Assembly (NCBI GenBank): GCA_028869495.1
Contig: JAGWRY010000174.1
Coordinates: 1-8,289 of the forward strand
Direction: 5' to 3'
DNA from: Elusimicrobiota bacterium
GTDB lineage: Bacteria > Elusimicrobiota > Elusimicrobia > UBA1565 > UBA9628
Length of the DNA: 8,289 bases
Below the pieces are notes generated by a model that saw nothing but the letters and a program-made list of their open reading frames with translations, was not told the DNA's origin and did not search any database. The stretch's first letter is position 1; the number at the start of each line of letters is the position of its first letter. Made by a program: the position numbers and the translations under genes. Of this stretch, positions 1 to 7,831 are shown in pieces.

Positions 1-284
1 AAACCGACAGGACCCGGGTCCCGGGCCCGCTCCCGGCGACCGGCGAAAACAGGGCGGCGAGGAAATCGGCCGCCCGCTCCGAGAGATCGCCGTCCGATCC
101 CGTCCCCGGCGGGACGTGGAGCGAGGACGGCGGGTCGGCCGATCCCGCCGTCCGCCGCCGAGCGACCCCGAGCGAGGGTCAAACCCGAGCGATCCCGACG
201 GGGATGGGATCGGACGGCGGCCCCTTGAGCGGAGAGCGAAAGGTCCGCGAACAGGGAGCCCGGGGACCCGGGTCCTGTCGGTTT
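1..284. repeat. Palindromic non-coding element 1 (nested inverted repeats)
   Basis: No credible gene lies here. The two ends are a perfect 22-bp inverted repeat: 1-22 (begins AAACCGACAGGACCCGGG) and 263-284. Inside, 88-107 and 200-219 are complementary at 19 of 20 positions. A central near-palindrome at 125-153 has a perfect 10-bp stem (GGACGGCGGG / CCCGCCGTCC) around TCGGCCGAT. Smaller stems lie at 164-168/176-180 and 192-196/201-205. The nesting is that of a MITE-like or REP/BIME-like element, or of a large structured RNA. The left end coincides with the window edge, so the true boundary and any target duplication cannot be seen. Positions 207-234 recur almost unchanged at 6911-6938. Position 284 is 46 bp before the NYN-gene start. 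Confidence 0.65.
207..234 (+). repeat. Dispersed 28-bp repeat, copy A
   Basis: Positions 207-234 match 6911-6938 at 27 of 28 bases (GGATCGGACGGCGGCC, one mismatch, then CTTGAGCGGAG). The 13-base core GGATCGGACGGCG also occurs inverted at 88-100. The block lies in the right half of palindromic element 1. Confidence 0.75.
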
Positions 285-303
285 GCTAAGCTTTGGGCGG
301 CGC

Positions 304-319
304 TGGCGCGCGCGCGCCA
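304..319. repeat. 16-bp perfect CG-alternating palindrome before the NYN gene
   Basis: TGGCGCGCGCGCGCCA reads the same on both strands and consists mostly of alternating C and G. It ends 11 bases before the ATG at 331, where a ribosome binding site would normally lie. No Shine-Dalgarno sequence is visible between it and the start. As RNA it could fold into a small hairpin; as DNA it is the type of tract that can adopt Z-form. Any regulatory role is inference. Confidence 0.5.
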
Positions 320-330
320 AAAACGCTACG

Positions 331-762
331 ATGAGCGTCCGCCTCTTCTGCGTCGACGGCACGAACCTGGTCCGCACCGCCTACGGCTACGGCGGGCCGG
401 AGCACCGGGCTCAGGAGGAGGCGGACACGGAGAGGCTGGTCGCGGTCTTCTCGCGCCTGTGCGAGGACTCCGCGGGCGCCGTCGAGGTCGAGCTGTTCTT
501 CGACGGGGCGTTCCGGGTCTTCCCCGGAGCGCGGCCGGAGAACCTGCGCCTGACCTTCGCGCGGGACTCGGCGGCCGACGAGCTGATCCTGGACCGCGTC
601 CGCGCGCGGGCCTGGCGCGGGGGCGGGACGGCGGCGGTCGTCACCGCCGACGCCGAGCTCGGCCGGGCCGCGCAGGCGGAGGGCGGGAAGTGGCTGCGGG
701 TCGCGCACGGGACGCCGCCGGAGGGCGTCGCGAGGATCATCGGGGGGCGTTTGAGGAGATGA
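331..762 (+). CDS. NYN-domain (YacP/Rae1-like) putative ribonuclease
   Basis: This 143-residue protein resembles the NYN/YacP branch of the PIN-like nuclease fold; B. subtilis Rae1 (YacP) is a ribosome-associated mRNA endonuclease. The visible acidic pattern fits a metal-dependent site: VDGTN near the N-terminus (D9, N12), FFDG (D58), AADE (D83, E84) and TADAELG (D107). It is somewhat shorter than typical YacP proteins (about 170 residues). The open frame extends upstream to a TTG at 283, but the ATG at 331 places the first beta strand (RLFCVDGTN) at the expected distance, so I chose it. No Shine-Dalgarno is evident. The stop shares ATGA with the start of the next gene, which implies translational coupling. 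Fold confidence is good; ribosome-linked mRNA cleavage is inferred from the family only. Confidence 0.8.
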   Translation: MSVRLFCVDGTNLVRTAYGYGGPEHRAQEEADTERLVAVFSRLCEDSAGAVEVELFFDGAFRVFPGARPENLRLTFARDSAADELILDRVRARAWRGGGTAAVVTADAELGRAAQAEGGKWLRVAHGTPPEGVARIIGGRLRR

Positions 763-1910
763 GCGTCAAGAACACGGTCGTCGTCGTCGGCGGCGGCATC
801 ATGGGCGTCCAGGCGGCGTGGCATCTGGCCAAGCTCGGCCAGTCGGTGACCCTGCTCGACCAATATCTCGTCCCCAACCAGTGGGCCGCCTCCGGCGACC
901 ATCTGCGCGTCTTCCGCCTGACCTACGGCAAGGACGCGTTCTACACCGAGATGGCGCTGAAGGCCCTGCCGCTGTGGCTGGACCTGAACGCCCAGTCCGA
1001 GGAGACCCTGCTCCAGCAGAACGGCGTCCTCGAGCTCGCGACGAAGGAGAACGGCTACGAGGCGCAGAGCCTGGCCGTGCTGAAGGACCGCAAGATCAAG
1101 TACGACCGCCTGGAGCCGTCCCTCGTGCGGCGGATCTACCCGATGTACAACCCGAAGGCGTTCAAGTGGGCGCTGTTCCACCCGGACGGCGGGATGATCT
1201 GGGCCAACCGCTCGGTCGCCGCGACCGCGTCGCTCGCCCAGCGCAAGGGCGTGCGCATCCGCTCGAACGTGAAGGTCACGCAGGTCCTGCGCGACCGCCA
1301 GGGCGTGCGCGGCGTCAAGGACGCCGCCGGCCGGGTCTGGGAGGCCGAAAAGTACCTGTTCGCGGCCGGCTATTGGTCCGGCGAGCTGCTGAAGTCCTAC
1401 GGCCTGCCGATCAAGGTCACGCGGCAGTCTCAGCTGTTCCTGCGCCCGATGATCAGCCGCGGGCGCTACCGCCCCGAGCACTTCCCGGTCTTCGCGGCCC
1501 TGCCGGTCGGCTTCTACGGCTTCCCGGTCCACATCCACGGCTTCATCAAGATCGGCGACCACCGCAAGGGCCCGGCCGTCAAGCGCCCCGACCACGAGCG
1601 CCTGCGCGAGTGCACCCCGCAGTTCGAGAAGACCTGCCGGAAGTTCCTGAAGAAGTTCATTCCGGAGCTCGCGGGCTTCACCGAGTACGAGGGGCACGTC
1701 TGCTGGTACGACAACACCCCGGACGACGACTTCATCTTGGACCGCCTGCCCGACGCCCCGAACGCGTACGTCGCGGCCGGCTTCTCGGGCCACGGCTTCA
1801 AGTTCGCGCCGCTGATCGGCAAGTCGATGGCCGAGCTGATGGTCGGCGGCAAGTCGGAGCTGAACCTGCACCGCTTCCGGCTCGGCCGATTCCGCCTGCG
1901 CCGGCGCTGA
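759..1910 (+). CDS. Monomeric sarcosine oxidase-like FAD-dependent oxidoreductase (DAO family)
   Basis: This 383-residue flavoprotein closely follows monomeric sarcosine oxidase / N-methyltryptophan oxidase (about 385-390 residues). These enzymes oxidise N-methyl or secondary amines and release H2O2. The N-terminus has the FAD-binding Rossmann motif VVVVGGGIMG (residues 7-16) and LLDQ at the end of the second strand. R50 and R53 match the substrate/FAD arginines of MSOX (R49, R52). K264 and H268 in GFIKIGDH match the oxygen-activating lysine and its partner histidine (K265, H269). C315 in GHVCWYDNTPDDDF sits at the Cys that binds FAD covalently in MSOX. The C-terminal AAGFSGHGFKFAPLIG (339-354) is the usual flavin loop. 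The start ATG overlaps the NYN stop (ATGA); GAGGAG directly abuts it. The frame is open upstream to 204, but that part overlaps the NYN gene and looks like shadow sequence. Substrate is unknown. Confidence 0.9.
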   Translation: MSVKNTVVVVGGGIMGVQAAWHLAKLGQSVTLLDQYLVPNQWAASGDHLRVFRLTYGKDAFYTEMALKALPLWLDLNAQSEETLLQQNGVLELATKENGYEAQSLAVLKDRKIKYDRLEPSLVRRIYPMYNPKAFKWALFHPDGGMIWANRSVAATASLAQRKGVRIRSNVKVTQVLRDRQGVRGVKDAAGRVWEAEKYLFAAGYWSGELLKSYGLPIKVTRQSQLFLRPMISRGRYRPEHFPVFAALPVGFYGFPVHIHGFIKIGDHRKGPAVKRPDHERLRECTPQFEKTCRKFLKKFIPELAGFTEYEGHVCWYDNTPDDDFILDRLPDAPNAYVAAGFSGHGFKFAPLIGKSMAELMVGGKSELNLHRFRLGRFRLRRR

Positions 1911-1949
1911 ACCTCCCGCGGGGTCCGGACGTATGACACGGGCCAGGCC

Positions 1950-2636
1950 ATGAGACCCCTCGCCTTCCTCGTCGCCGCCGCGCTCCTGTCGGCCTGCGCG
2001 GGCCCGCGCGTCCGGATCGACCGCGGCTTCGACTTCTCGAGGGTGAGCCGCGTCGCGGTGCTCGGCTTCCCGGACTACCCGGGCCGCGGCGGCTCGGGAC
2101 GGCTCCTGCGCGACGCCCTCGCGCAGTCGCTGGCCTCCGCCGGCTACGACGTCGCCGATCCCGGGCGGACCGAGGCGACCCTGCGCCGGCTGGGGCTGGG
2201 GCCGCTGATCGGCCCGAATCAGGCGCGCGGCGTCGGGCGGGCGCTCGGCGTCGACGCGGTGGTCCTCGGCCGGATCACCGATTTCGCGGCCGCGCAGAGC
2301 CGCGTCGTGAACGTCGCCGTCGAGACCGACCGCACGGAGCCGGTCTACGGGCGCCGCGTGCGGCGCGTGCGCGGGCCGGACGGGCGCTGGCGCGACGCCG
2401 ACGACGAGGTCGTCCGCGGCTGGCGCACGACGCGCGTCGTGCAGCGCGGACCGCGGATCTACTCGGACCCGGGCCGGCTCGCCGTCTTCGTGCGGATGCT
2501 CGACGTCCGGAGCGGGGCGGCGCTGTGGTCGGCCTCGGACTCGATCGAGGGCGGCGCGCTCGGCGAAGAGGCGCAGGACCTGGCCGACGACGTGCTGAAG
2601 GCCGTCTCGTCCACCTGGCCGGCCGGCGGGCGCTGA
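1950..2636 (+). CDS. Putative outer-membrane/periplasmic lipoprotein, CsgG-like fold
   Basis: This 228-residue protein starts with a lipoprotein signal: two residues after Met comes a hydrophobic stretch (LAFLVAAALL), then the lipobox LSAC with the lipidated cysteine at position 16. The mature part begins with FDFSRVSRVAVLGF, continues with LLRDALAQSLASAGYDV and LGVDAVVLGRITDF, and ends with VRMLDVRSGAALWSAS. That order of strands and helices is typical of the CsgG/LpoB/DUF799-like family of small periplasmic lipoproteins, which often assist secretion or envelope assembly. No more specific role can be read. It begins 39 nt after the flavoprotein gene on the same strand and may be cotranscribed. 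It converges on the UPF0316 gene with only 9 bp between stops. The gene is real with high confidence; the family assignment is moderate. Confidence 0.8.
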   Translation: MRPLAFLVAAALLSACAGPRVRIDRGFDFSRVSRVAVLGFPDYPGRGGSGRLLRDALAQSLASAGYDVADPGRTEATLRRLGLGPLIGPNQARGVGRALGVDAVVLGRITDFAAAQSRVVNVAVETDRTEPVYGRRVRRVRGPDGRWRDADDEVVRGWRTTRVVQRGPRIYSDPGRLAVFVRMLDVRSGAALWSASDSIEGGALGEEAQDLADDVLKAVSSTWPAGGR

Positions 2637-2644
2637 CGCCCGCC
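2625..2644. terminator. GC hairpin between convergent genes
   Basis: GGCGGGCG (2625-2632) and CGCCCGCC (2637-2644) form a perfect 8-bp stem with the 4-base loop CTGA. The lipoprotein stop codon TGA (2634-2636) occupies the loop. On the + strand the stem is followed by CCTATTT, a weak T tract; on the minus strand there is no T run. It may end rightward transcription, or act as a 3'-end barrier for both convergent messages. The poor T tract keeps confidence moderate. Confidence 0.45.
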
Positions 2645-2645
2645 C

Positions 2646-3179
2646 CTATTTGCGCAAGGCGGCGAAGACGCGGCCGCGGGCGGGCTCCCGCGCCTCCTCG
2701 ACGCTGACGAAGACGTCGGGGTCGGCGTCGCGCGCGACCTCGATCAGGCGGTCCAGGTCGCGGCGGCGGACGACGCTCAGCAGGATCGTGACCGCGCCGT
2801 CGCGCCCGCGCCCGACCAGCTCCGTCGCGCGGAAGCCCTTCGCGCGCAGGTCCTCGGCGATGCGCGCGCCCTCGCGCCGCGAGAAGACGTGCGCGCTGAC
2901 GACCCCGACGGCCAGCTTCTCCTCGAGCCACATCCCGACGACGTTGCCGGCCGCGAAGCCGCCGACGTAGCCGGCGACGTGCCAGGCGCTGTGCAGGTGC
3001 GCGAGCGCGCTGCCGATCGCGAGGATCCAGATCAGCGTCTCGAAGACCGCGATCACCGGCACCAGCAGGCGCTGGCCGCGCACGATCAGGATCGTGCGCA
3101 CGGTCGTCAGCGACACGTCGCCGATGCGCAGACAGAAGATGACGAGCGGGCCCCACGGGCCGGCGAACAGCGCGTCCAA
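2646..3179 (-). CDS. UPF0316 family membrane protein (DUF5698 + DUF2179)
   Basis: From the proposed TTG start this is a 177-residue protein, the usual size for UPF0316 (YebE-like). The N-terminal half is membrane-embedded, with hydrophobic segments at about residues 10-20, 38-58 and 68-84. It contains the family signature LRIGDVSLTTVRTILIVRG followed by FETLIWILAIGSAL. The C-terminal part (about 95-165, from VVSAHVFSRREGARIAEDLRAKGF to PDVFVSVEEA) is a soluble DUF2179 domain, a ligand-binding-like alpha/beta fold seen at the end of several small membrane proteins. No ATG or GTG fits in frame between the acnA stop and the conserved region. TTG at 3179-3177 lies 5 nt after the acnA stop, with no Shine-Dalgarno, so re-initiation by ribosomes leaving acnA is likely. 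Molecular function is unknown. Confidence 0.85.
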   Translation of the reverse strand: MDALFAGPWGPLVIFCLRIGDVSLTTVRTILIVRGQRLLVPVIAVFETLIWILAIGSALAHLHSAWHVAGYVGGFAAGNVVGMWLEEKLAVGVVSAHVFSRREGARIAEDLRAKGFRATELVGRGRDGAVTILLSVVRRRDLDRLIEVARDADPDVFVSVEEAREPARGRVFAALRK

Positions 3180-3184
3180 GGGCG

Positions 3185-5893
<2,709 letters not shown>

Positions 5894-5946
5894 CGGTGGG
5901 GACTCCTTTATAAAGCGGTCAGGCTATCTTATCATTTAGGCGAAAC
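5894..5946. promoter_or_regulatory. Divergent AT-rich promoter region between acnA and the metallo-hydrolase gene
   Basis: This 53-bp gap is strikingly AT-rich for the window and must hold the starts of both divergent messages. For the + strand, TATCTT (5925-5930) or TTTATA (5907-5912) with 17-bp spacing to TATCAT (5930-5935) are possible elements, giving a leader of only about 5-10 nt. For the minus strand, TAAGAT (5931-5926) would leave a leader of about 25 nt that keeps the acnA ribosome site. CTTTATAAAG (5906-5915) is a perfect 10-bp palindrome overlapping that site. Hexamer matches are only 4 or 5 of 6, so exact starts are uncertain. Confidence 0.4.
5903..5909 (-). promoter_or_regulatory. 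Strong Shine-Dalgarno of acnA
   Basis: On the minus strand AAAGGAG precedes the acnA ATG by nine bases (TCCCCACCG). It is one of the few strong ribosome binding sites in the window and fixes the acnA start at 5893. Confidence 0.75.
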
Positions 5947-6705
5947 ATGGGCCTCGAGCTGACGATCCTGGGATCCGGCTGCTTCGCGCCCGGCCGCGGG
6001 CGCCCGGTGCGCAACCCGGCCGGCCACGCGGTCCGCGCGGGCGAGAGCCTCGTGCTGTTCGACCTCGGCTTCGGCAACGTCCGCCAGTTGGCGCGCGCGC
6101 GCCTGCCCCCGGAGGACGTCTCGGACGTGTTCCTGACGCACGTCCACCCGGACCACTGCGGCGACCTGCCCGCCCTGCTGTTCCTGTTCCGCTGCGACCG
6201 GAAGCCCCGCTCCGGGCGCCTGCGCGTCTGGGGGCCTTCGGGCGCGCGCGAGCTCGTCGCGGGGCTGTGCCGCGCCTGGCGCCCGTGGCTGGACCCGCGC
6301 GGCTACGCGCTCGAGGTCCGCGAGCTCGGAGACGGCGGCCAGGCCGCCGGCGCGGACTGGGTCGTCGAGGCCAAGAAGGTCCCGCACACGGCGCCGGCGC
6401 TCGCCTACCGCCTGACGCGCGGCGCGTCGAGCCTCGTCTACACCGGCGACACCGAGTACGACGAGTCGATCGCGGCCTTCGCGTCGTCCTGCGGCCTCCT
6501 GCTCGTCGAGTGCACGTCGGACGAGGACGACGCGGTCCCCGGGCACCTGTCGCCGCGGCAGGCGCTCGAGCTCGTCCGGCGCTCGGGCTGCCGCGAGGCC
6601 CTGCTGACGCACCTGTCCGACGCGTCGGCCGCGGCGGCCGCGCGCCTGCTGCCGGGCGAGCCGCGCGCCGCGCTCGCGCGCGACCGGATGCGCCGGAAGA
6701 TCTGA
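5947..6705 (+). CDS. Metallo-beta-lactamase-fold hydrolase, RNase Z-like
   Basis: This 252-residue protein is a two-metal hydrolase of the MBL superfamily. It starts with LELTILGSGCFAP and RNPAGHAV, as RNase Z and arylsulfatase-like members do. The metal ligands are visible in order: THVHPDHCGDLP (H65, H67, D69, H70), VPHT (H147), YTGDTEYD (D168) and THLSD (H222); H200 in GHLSP is an additional conserved histidine. Genuine tRNA-processing RNase Z enzymes of the short form are about 300 residues and carry a protruding flexible arm for tRNA binding. I see no such insert here, so a 3'-tRNase role is doubtful and a phosphodiesterase or other esterase is equally possible. The gene is divergent from acnA. 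Its ATG has at most a weak AGG upstream. Positions just after its stop begin palindromic element 2. Confidence 0.87.
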   Translation: MGLELTILGSGCFAPGRGRPVRNPAGHAVRAGESLVLFDLGFGNVRQLARARLPPEDVSDVFLTHVHPDHCGDLPALLFLFRCDRKPRSGRLRVWGPSGARELVAGLCRAWRPWLDPRGYALEVRELGDGGQAAGADWVVEAKKVPHTAPALAYRLTRGASSLVYTGDTEYDESIAAFASSCGLLLVECTSDEDDAVPGHLSPRQALELVRRSGCREALLTHLSDASAAAAARLLPGEPRAALARDRMRRKI

Positions 6706-6709
6706 CTCC

Positions 6710-6963
6710 CCGCCGAGCTCCCGAACTTTCCGCGTCCGTTCCCGTCGGCCGCCGTTCGTCGCGTCCTTCGGCGGGACCGCGGCGGATCGACCGCCGCTTG
6801 TCGTCTCGCGGCGGCGGAATCACGGCTTTTCGCCGTCCGCTCGACACATCCCGCCGAAGGACGCGACGAACGGCGATCATGCGGGCGTCGGCCGGCCGCT
6901 CCCGGAGATTGGATCGGACGGCGGCCGCTTGAGCGGAGGGCGGGAAGTCTGGGAGGTTGGCGG
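6710..6963. repeat. Palindromic non-coding element 2 with a perfect 27-bp stem
   Basis: This fills the 302-bp gap between the metallo-hydrolase gene and the CPXCG gene; no gene is visible in it. The core is a perfect 27-bp inverted repeat, 6750-6775/6776 (GCCGTTCGTCGCGTCCTTCG and flanks) and 6849-6875, around a 72-bp loop. The loop itself folds: GCGGCGG/CCGCCGC (6779-6785/6791-6797) and ACGGC/GCCGT (6822-6826/6832-6836). Outside it is an imperfect inverted repeat. The left arm 6710-6756 (CCGCCGAGCTCCCGAACTTT) resembles the complement of the right arm 6914-6963 (CCGCCAACCTCCCAGACTTC on the minus strand). The right arm shares a 28-bp block with element 1. A MITE-like or BIME-like repeat is most likely; a structured RNA is the alternative. 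Confidence 0.7.
6911..6938 (+). repeat. Dispersed 28-bp repeat, copy B
   Basis: This is the second copy of the block at 207-234, with a single difference (G at 6927 where copy A has C). It lies in the right arm of element 2, in the same orientation relative to the downstream gene as copy A. Similarity continues weakly for about ten more bases. Confidence 0.75.
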
Positions 6964-6972
6964 ACGCCCCCC

Positions 6973-7001
6973 TTGACGGAACGGAGCGCGGGCTTTACAC
7001 T
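6973..7001 (+). promoter_or_regulatory. Sigma-70-type promoter of the CPXCG gene, probably leaderless
   Basis: TTGACG (6973-6978) and TACACT (6996-7001) are separated by exactly 17 bp. This is the best housekeeping-type promoter in the window. The expected transcription start, six to seven bases after the -10 box, falls at or next to the ATG at 7008. There is no Shine-Dalgarno before that ATG (CTGAAACC). Together these indicate a leaderless message. The promoter begins 9 bp after palindromic element 2 ends. Confidence 0.65.
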
Positions 7002-7007
7002 GAAACC

Positions 7008-7343
7008 ATGGCGAAGACGAAGGCGGCGGCGAAACCGAAGGCCGCCAAGACGAAGAAGGCGAGTAAGATTTCCGAGGACCCGGCGGACGCGCGCGAGCGC
7101 CACACCGCCGAGCGCGTGATGCAGGCGGTGCTGGCCGAGTCGGTCGCGGAGGCCTCGGTCGAGCGTCTCGACGTGTGGGTGCCGATCGAGTGCCCGCACT
7201 GCGGCGAGAGCTCCGAACTCCACGTGATCGCCGCGATGGACGGCCAGTCGATCGACCAGGACTGCGGGGTCTGCTGCCGCACCTACGTCGCCCACGTCGA
7301 GATCGAAGAGGGCGAGGCGAACGTCGGCGTCGAGGCGGCCTGA
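7008..7343 (+). CDS. CPXCG-motif cysteine-rich protein with Lys/Ala-rich N-terminal tail
   Basis: This 111-residue protein has three parts. Residues 2-20 are a basic Lys/Ala/Pro tail (AKTKAAAKPKAAKTKKASK) like histone-H1-type tails. Residues 21-56 are probably helical. Residues 60-100 form a small metal-binding domain of the CPXCG (Cys_rich_CPXG) family: IECPHCGE (C62, C65) followed by DQDCGVCCRTYVAHVEI (C86, C89, C90). Four of the cysteines probably bind zinc. Members are usually about 60-70 residues, essentially only the metal domain, so the basic tail is an extra that suggests nucleic-acid or acidic-surface contact. An in-frame TTG at 6957 is rejected as start because it precedes the promoter. 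The CoA-binding gene follows 7 nt later. No function is established for the family. Confidence 0.85.
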   Translation: MAKTKAAAKPKAAKTKKASKISEDPADARERHTAERVMQAVLAESVAEASVERLDVWVPIECPHCGESSELHVIAAMDGQSIDQDCGVCCRTYVAHVEIEEGEANVGVEAA

Positions 7344-7350
7344 GGCTCCC

Positions 7351-7785
7351 GTGACGGACGCGGCCTGCCGCCTGCCCGGCGCGGGCGCGCCGGACGACGA
7401 CGTCGCGCGGGTGCTGGCCCTCAAGACCTTCGCGGTCGTCGGCCTGTCGCCCAAGTCCGAGCGCCCGTCGCACTACGTGTCGGCCTACCTGAAGGAGCGC
7501 GGCTACCGGATCGTCCCGGTCAACCCCGGCCACCGGGAGCTCCTCGGCGAGACCTGCTACCCCGACGTCGCGTCGATCCCGTTCCCGGTCGACGCCGTCG
7601 TCGTCTTCCGCCGCCCGGAGGAGGCGCTGACCCCGATCCTGGAGGCCGTCGCCGCGAAGGCGAAGGCGGTCTGGCTCCAGGACGGGATCACGCACCCCGA
7701 GGGCGAGGCGCTCGCCCGGAAGGCCGGCCTGATCGTCGTCTCCGACGACTGCCTGATGCGCCGCCACGCCCGCGCCGCGCGCTGA
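7351..7785 (+). CDS. CoA-binding domain protein (YccU-like)
   Basis: This 144-residue single-domain protein is a YccU/CoA_binding_2 family member, a Rossmann fold related to the CoA-binding domain of succinyl-CoA synthetase. The order of motifs is diagnostic: FAVVGLSPKSERPSHYV (about 27-43), YLKERGYRIVPVNPGH, LLGETCYPDVASIPFPVDAVVVFRRPEE, AVWLQDGITHPEGEALARKAGL and VVSDDCLMRRH near the C-terminus. Length is normal for the family (about 135-145). It starts with GTG, with TGAGG (7341-7345) five bases upstream, and lies 7 nt after the CPXCG stop, so the two are surely cotranscribed. Homologues bind CoA or a related nucleotide, but no reaction is assigned to the family. Confidence 0.93.
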   Translation: MTDAACRLPGAGAPDDDVARVLALKTFAVVGLSPKSERPSHYVSAYLKERGYRIVPVNPGHRELLGETCYPDVASIPFPVDAVVVFRRPEEALTPILEAVAAKAKAVWLQDGITHPEGEALARKAGLIVVSDDCLMRRHARAAR

Positions 7786-7793
7786 CGCGGGCC

Positions 7794-7808
7794 GGAGCGT
7801 TGCGCTCC
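7794..7808. repeat. Short intergenic hairpin, REP-like
   Basis: GGAGCG TTG CGCTCC is a perfect 6-bp stem with a 3-base loop, followed by TACG, in the 46-bp gap between the CoA-binding and phosphoesterase genes. On the minus strand it reads GTAGGAGCGCAACGCTCC, reminiscent of extragenic palindromes that begin GTAGGAGCG in some proteobacteria. There is no T run, so it is not a standard terminator. Only one copy is present in the window. Confidence 0.35.
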
Positions 7809-7831
7809 TACGAAGGGCACGGGAGGCCTCC

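Noticed and set aside
204..758. Upstream extension of the flavoprotein frame giving a 568-residue product
   Set aside because: The extra 185 residues are Arg/Gly-rich shadow translation of the NYN gene and of the palindromic element. The FAD-binding motif begins right after the ATG at 759, and MSOX-family size fits 383 residues.
411..1871. 486-codon minus-strand frame opposite the flavoprotein and NYN genes
   Set aside because: It is a repetitive Val/Leu/Arg/Ala product antisense to two recognisable genes, and so is GC-bias shadow.
6957..7007. Earlier TTG start for the CPXCG protein
   Set aside because: It would lie upstream of the -35/-10 promoter and add residues with no family similarity; the ATG at 7008 is the better start.
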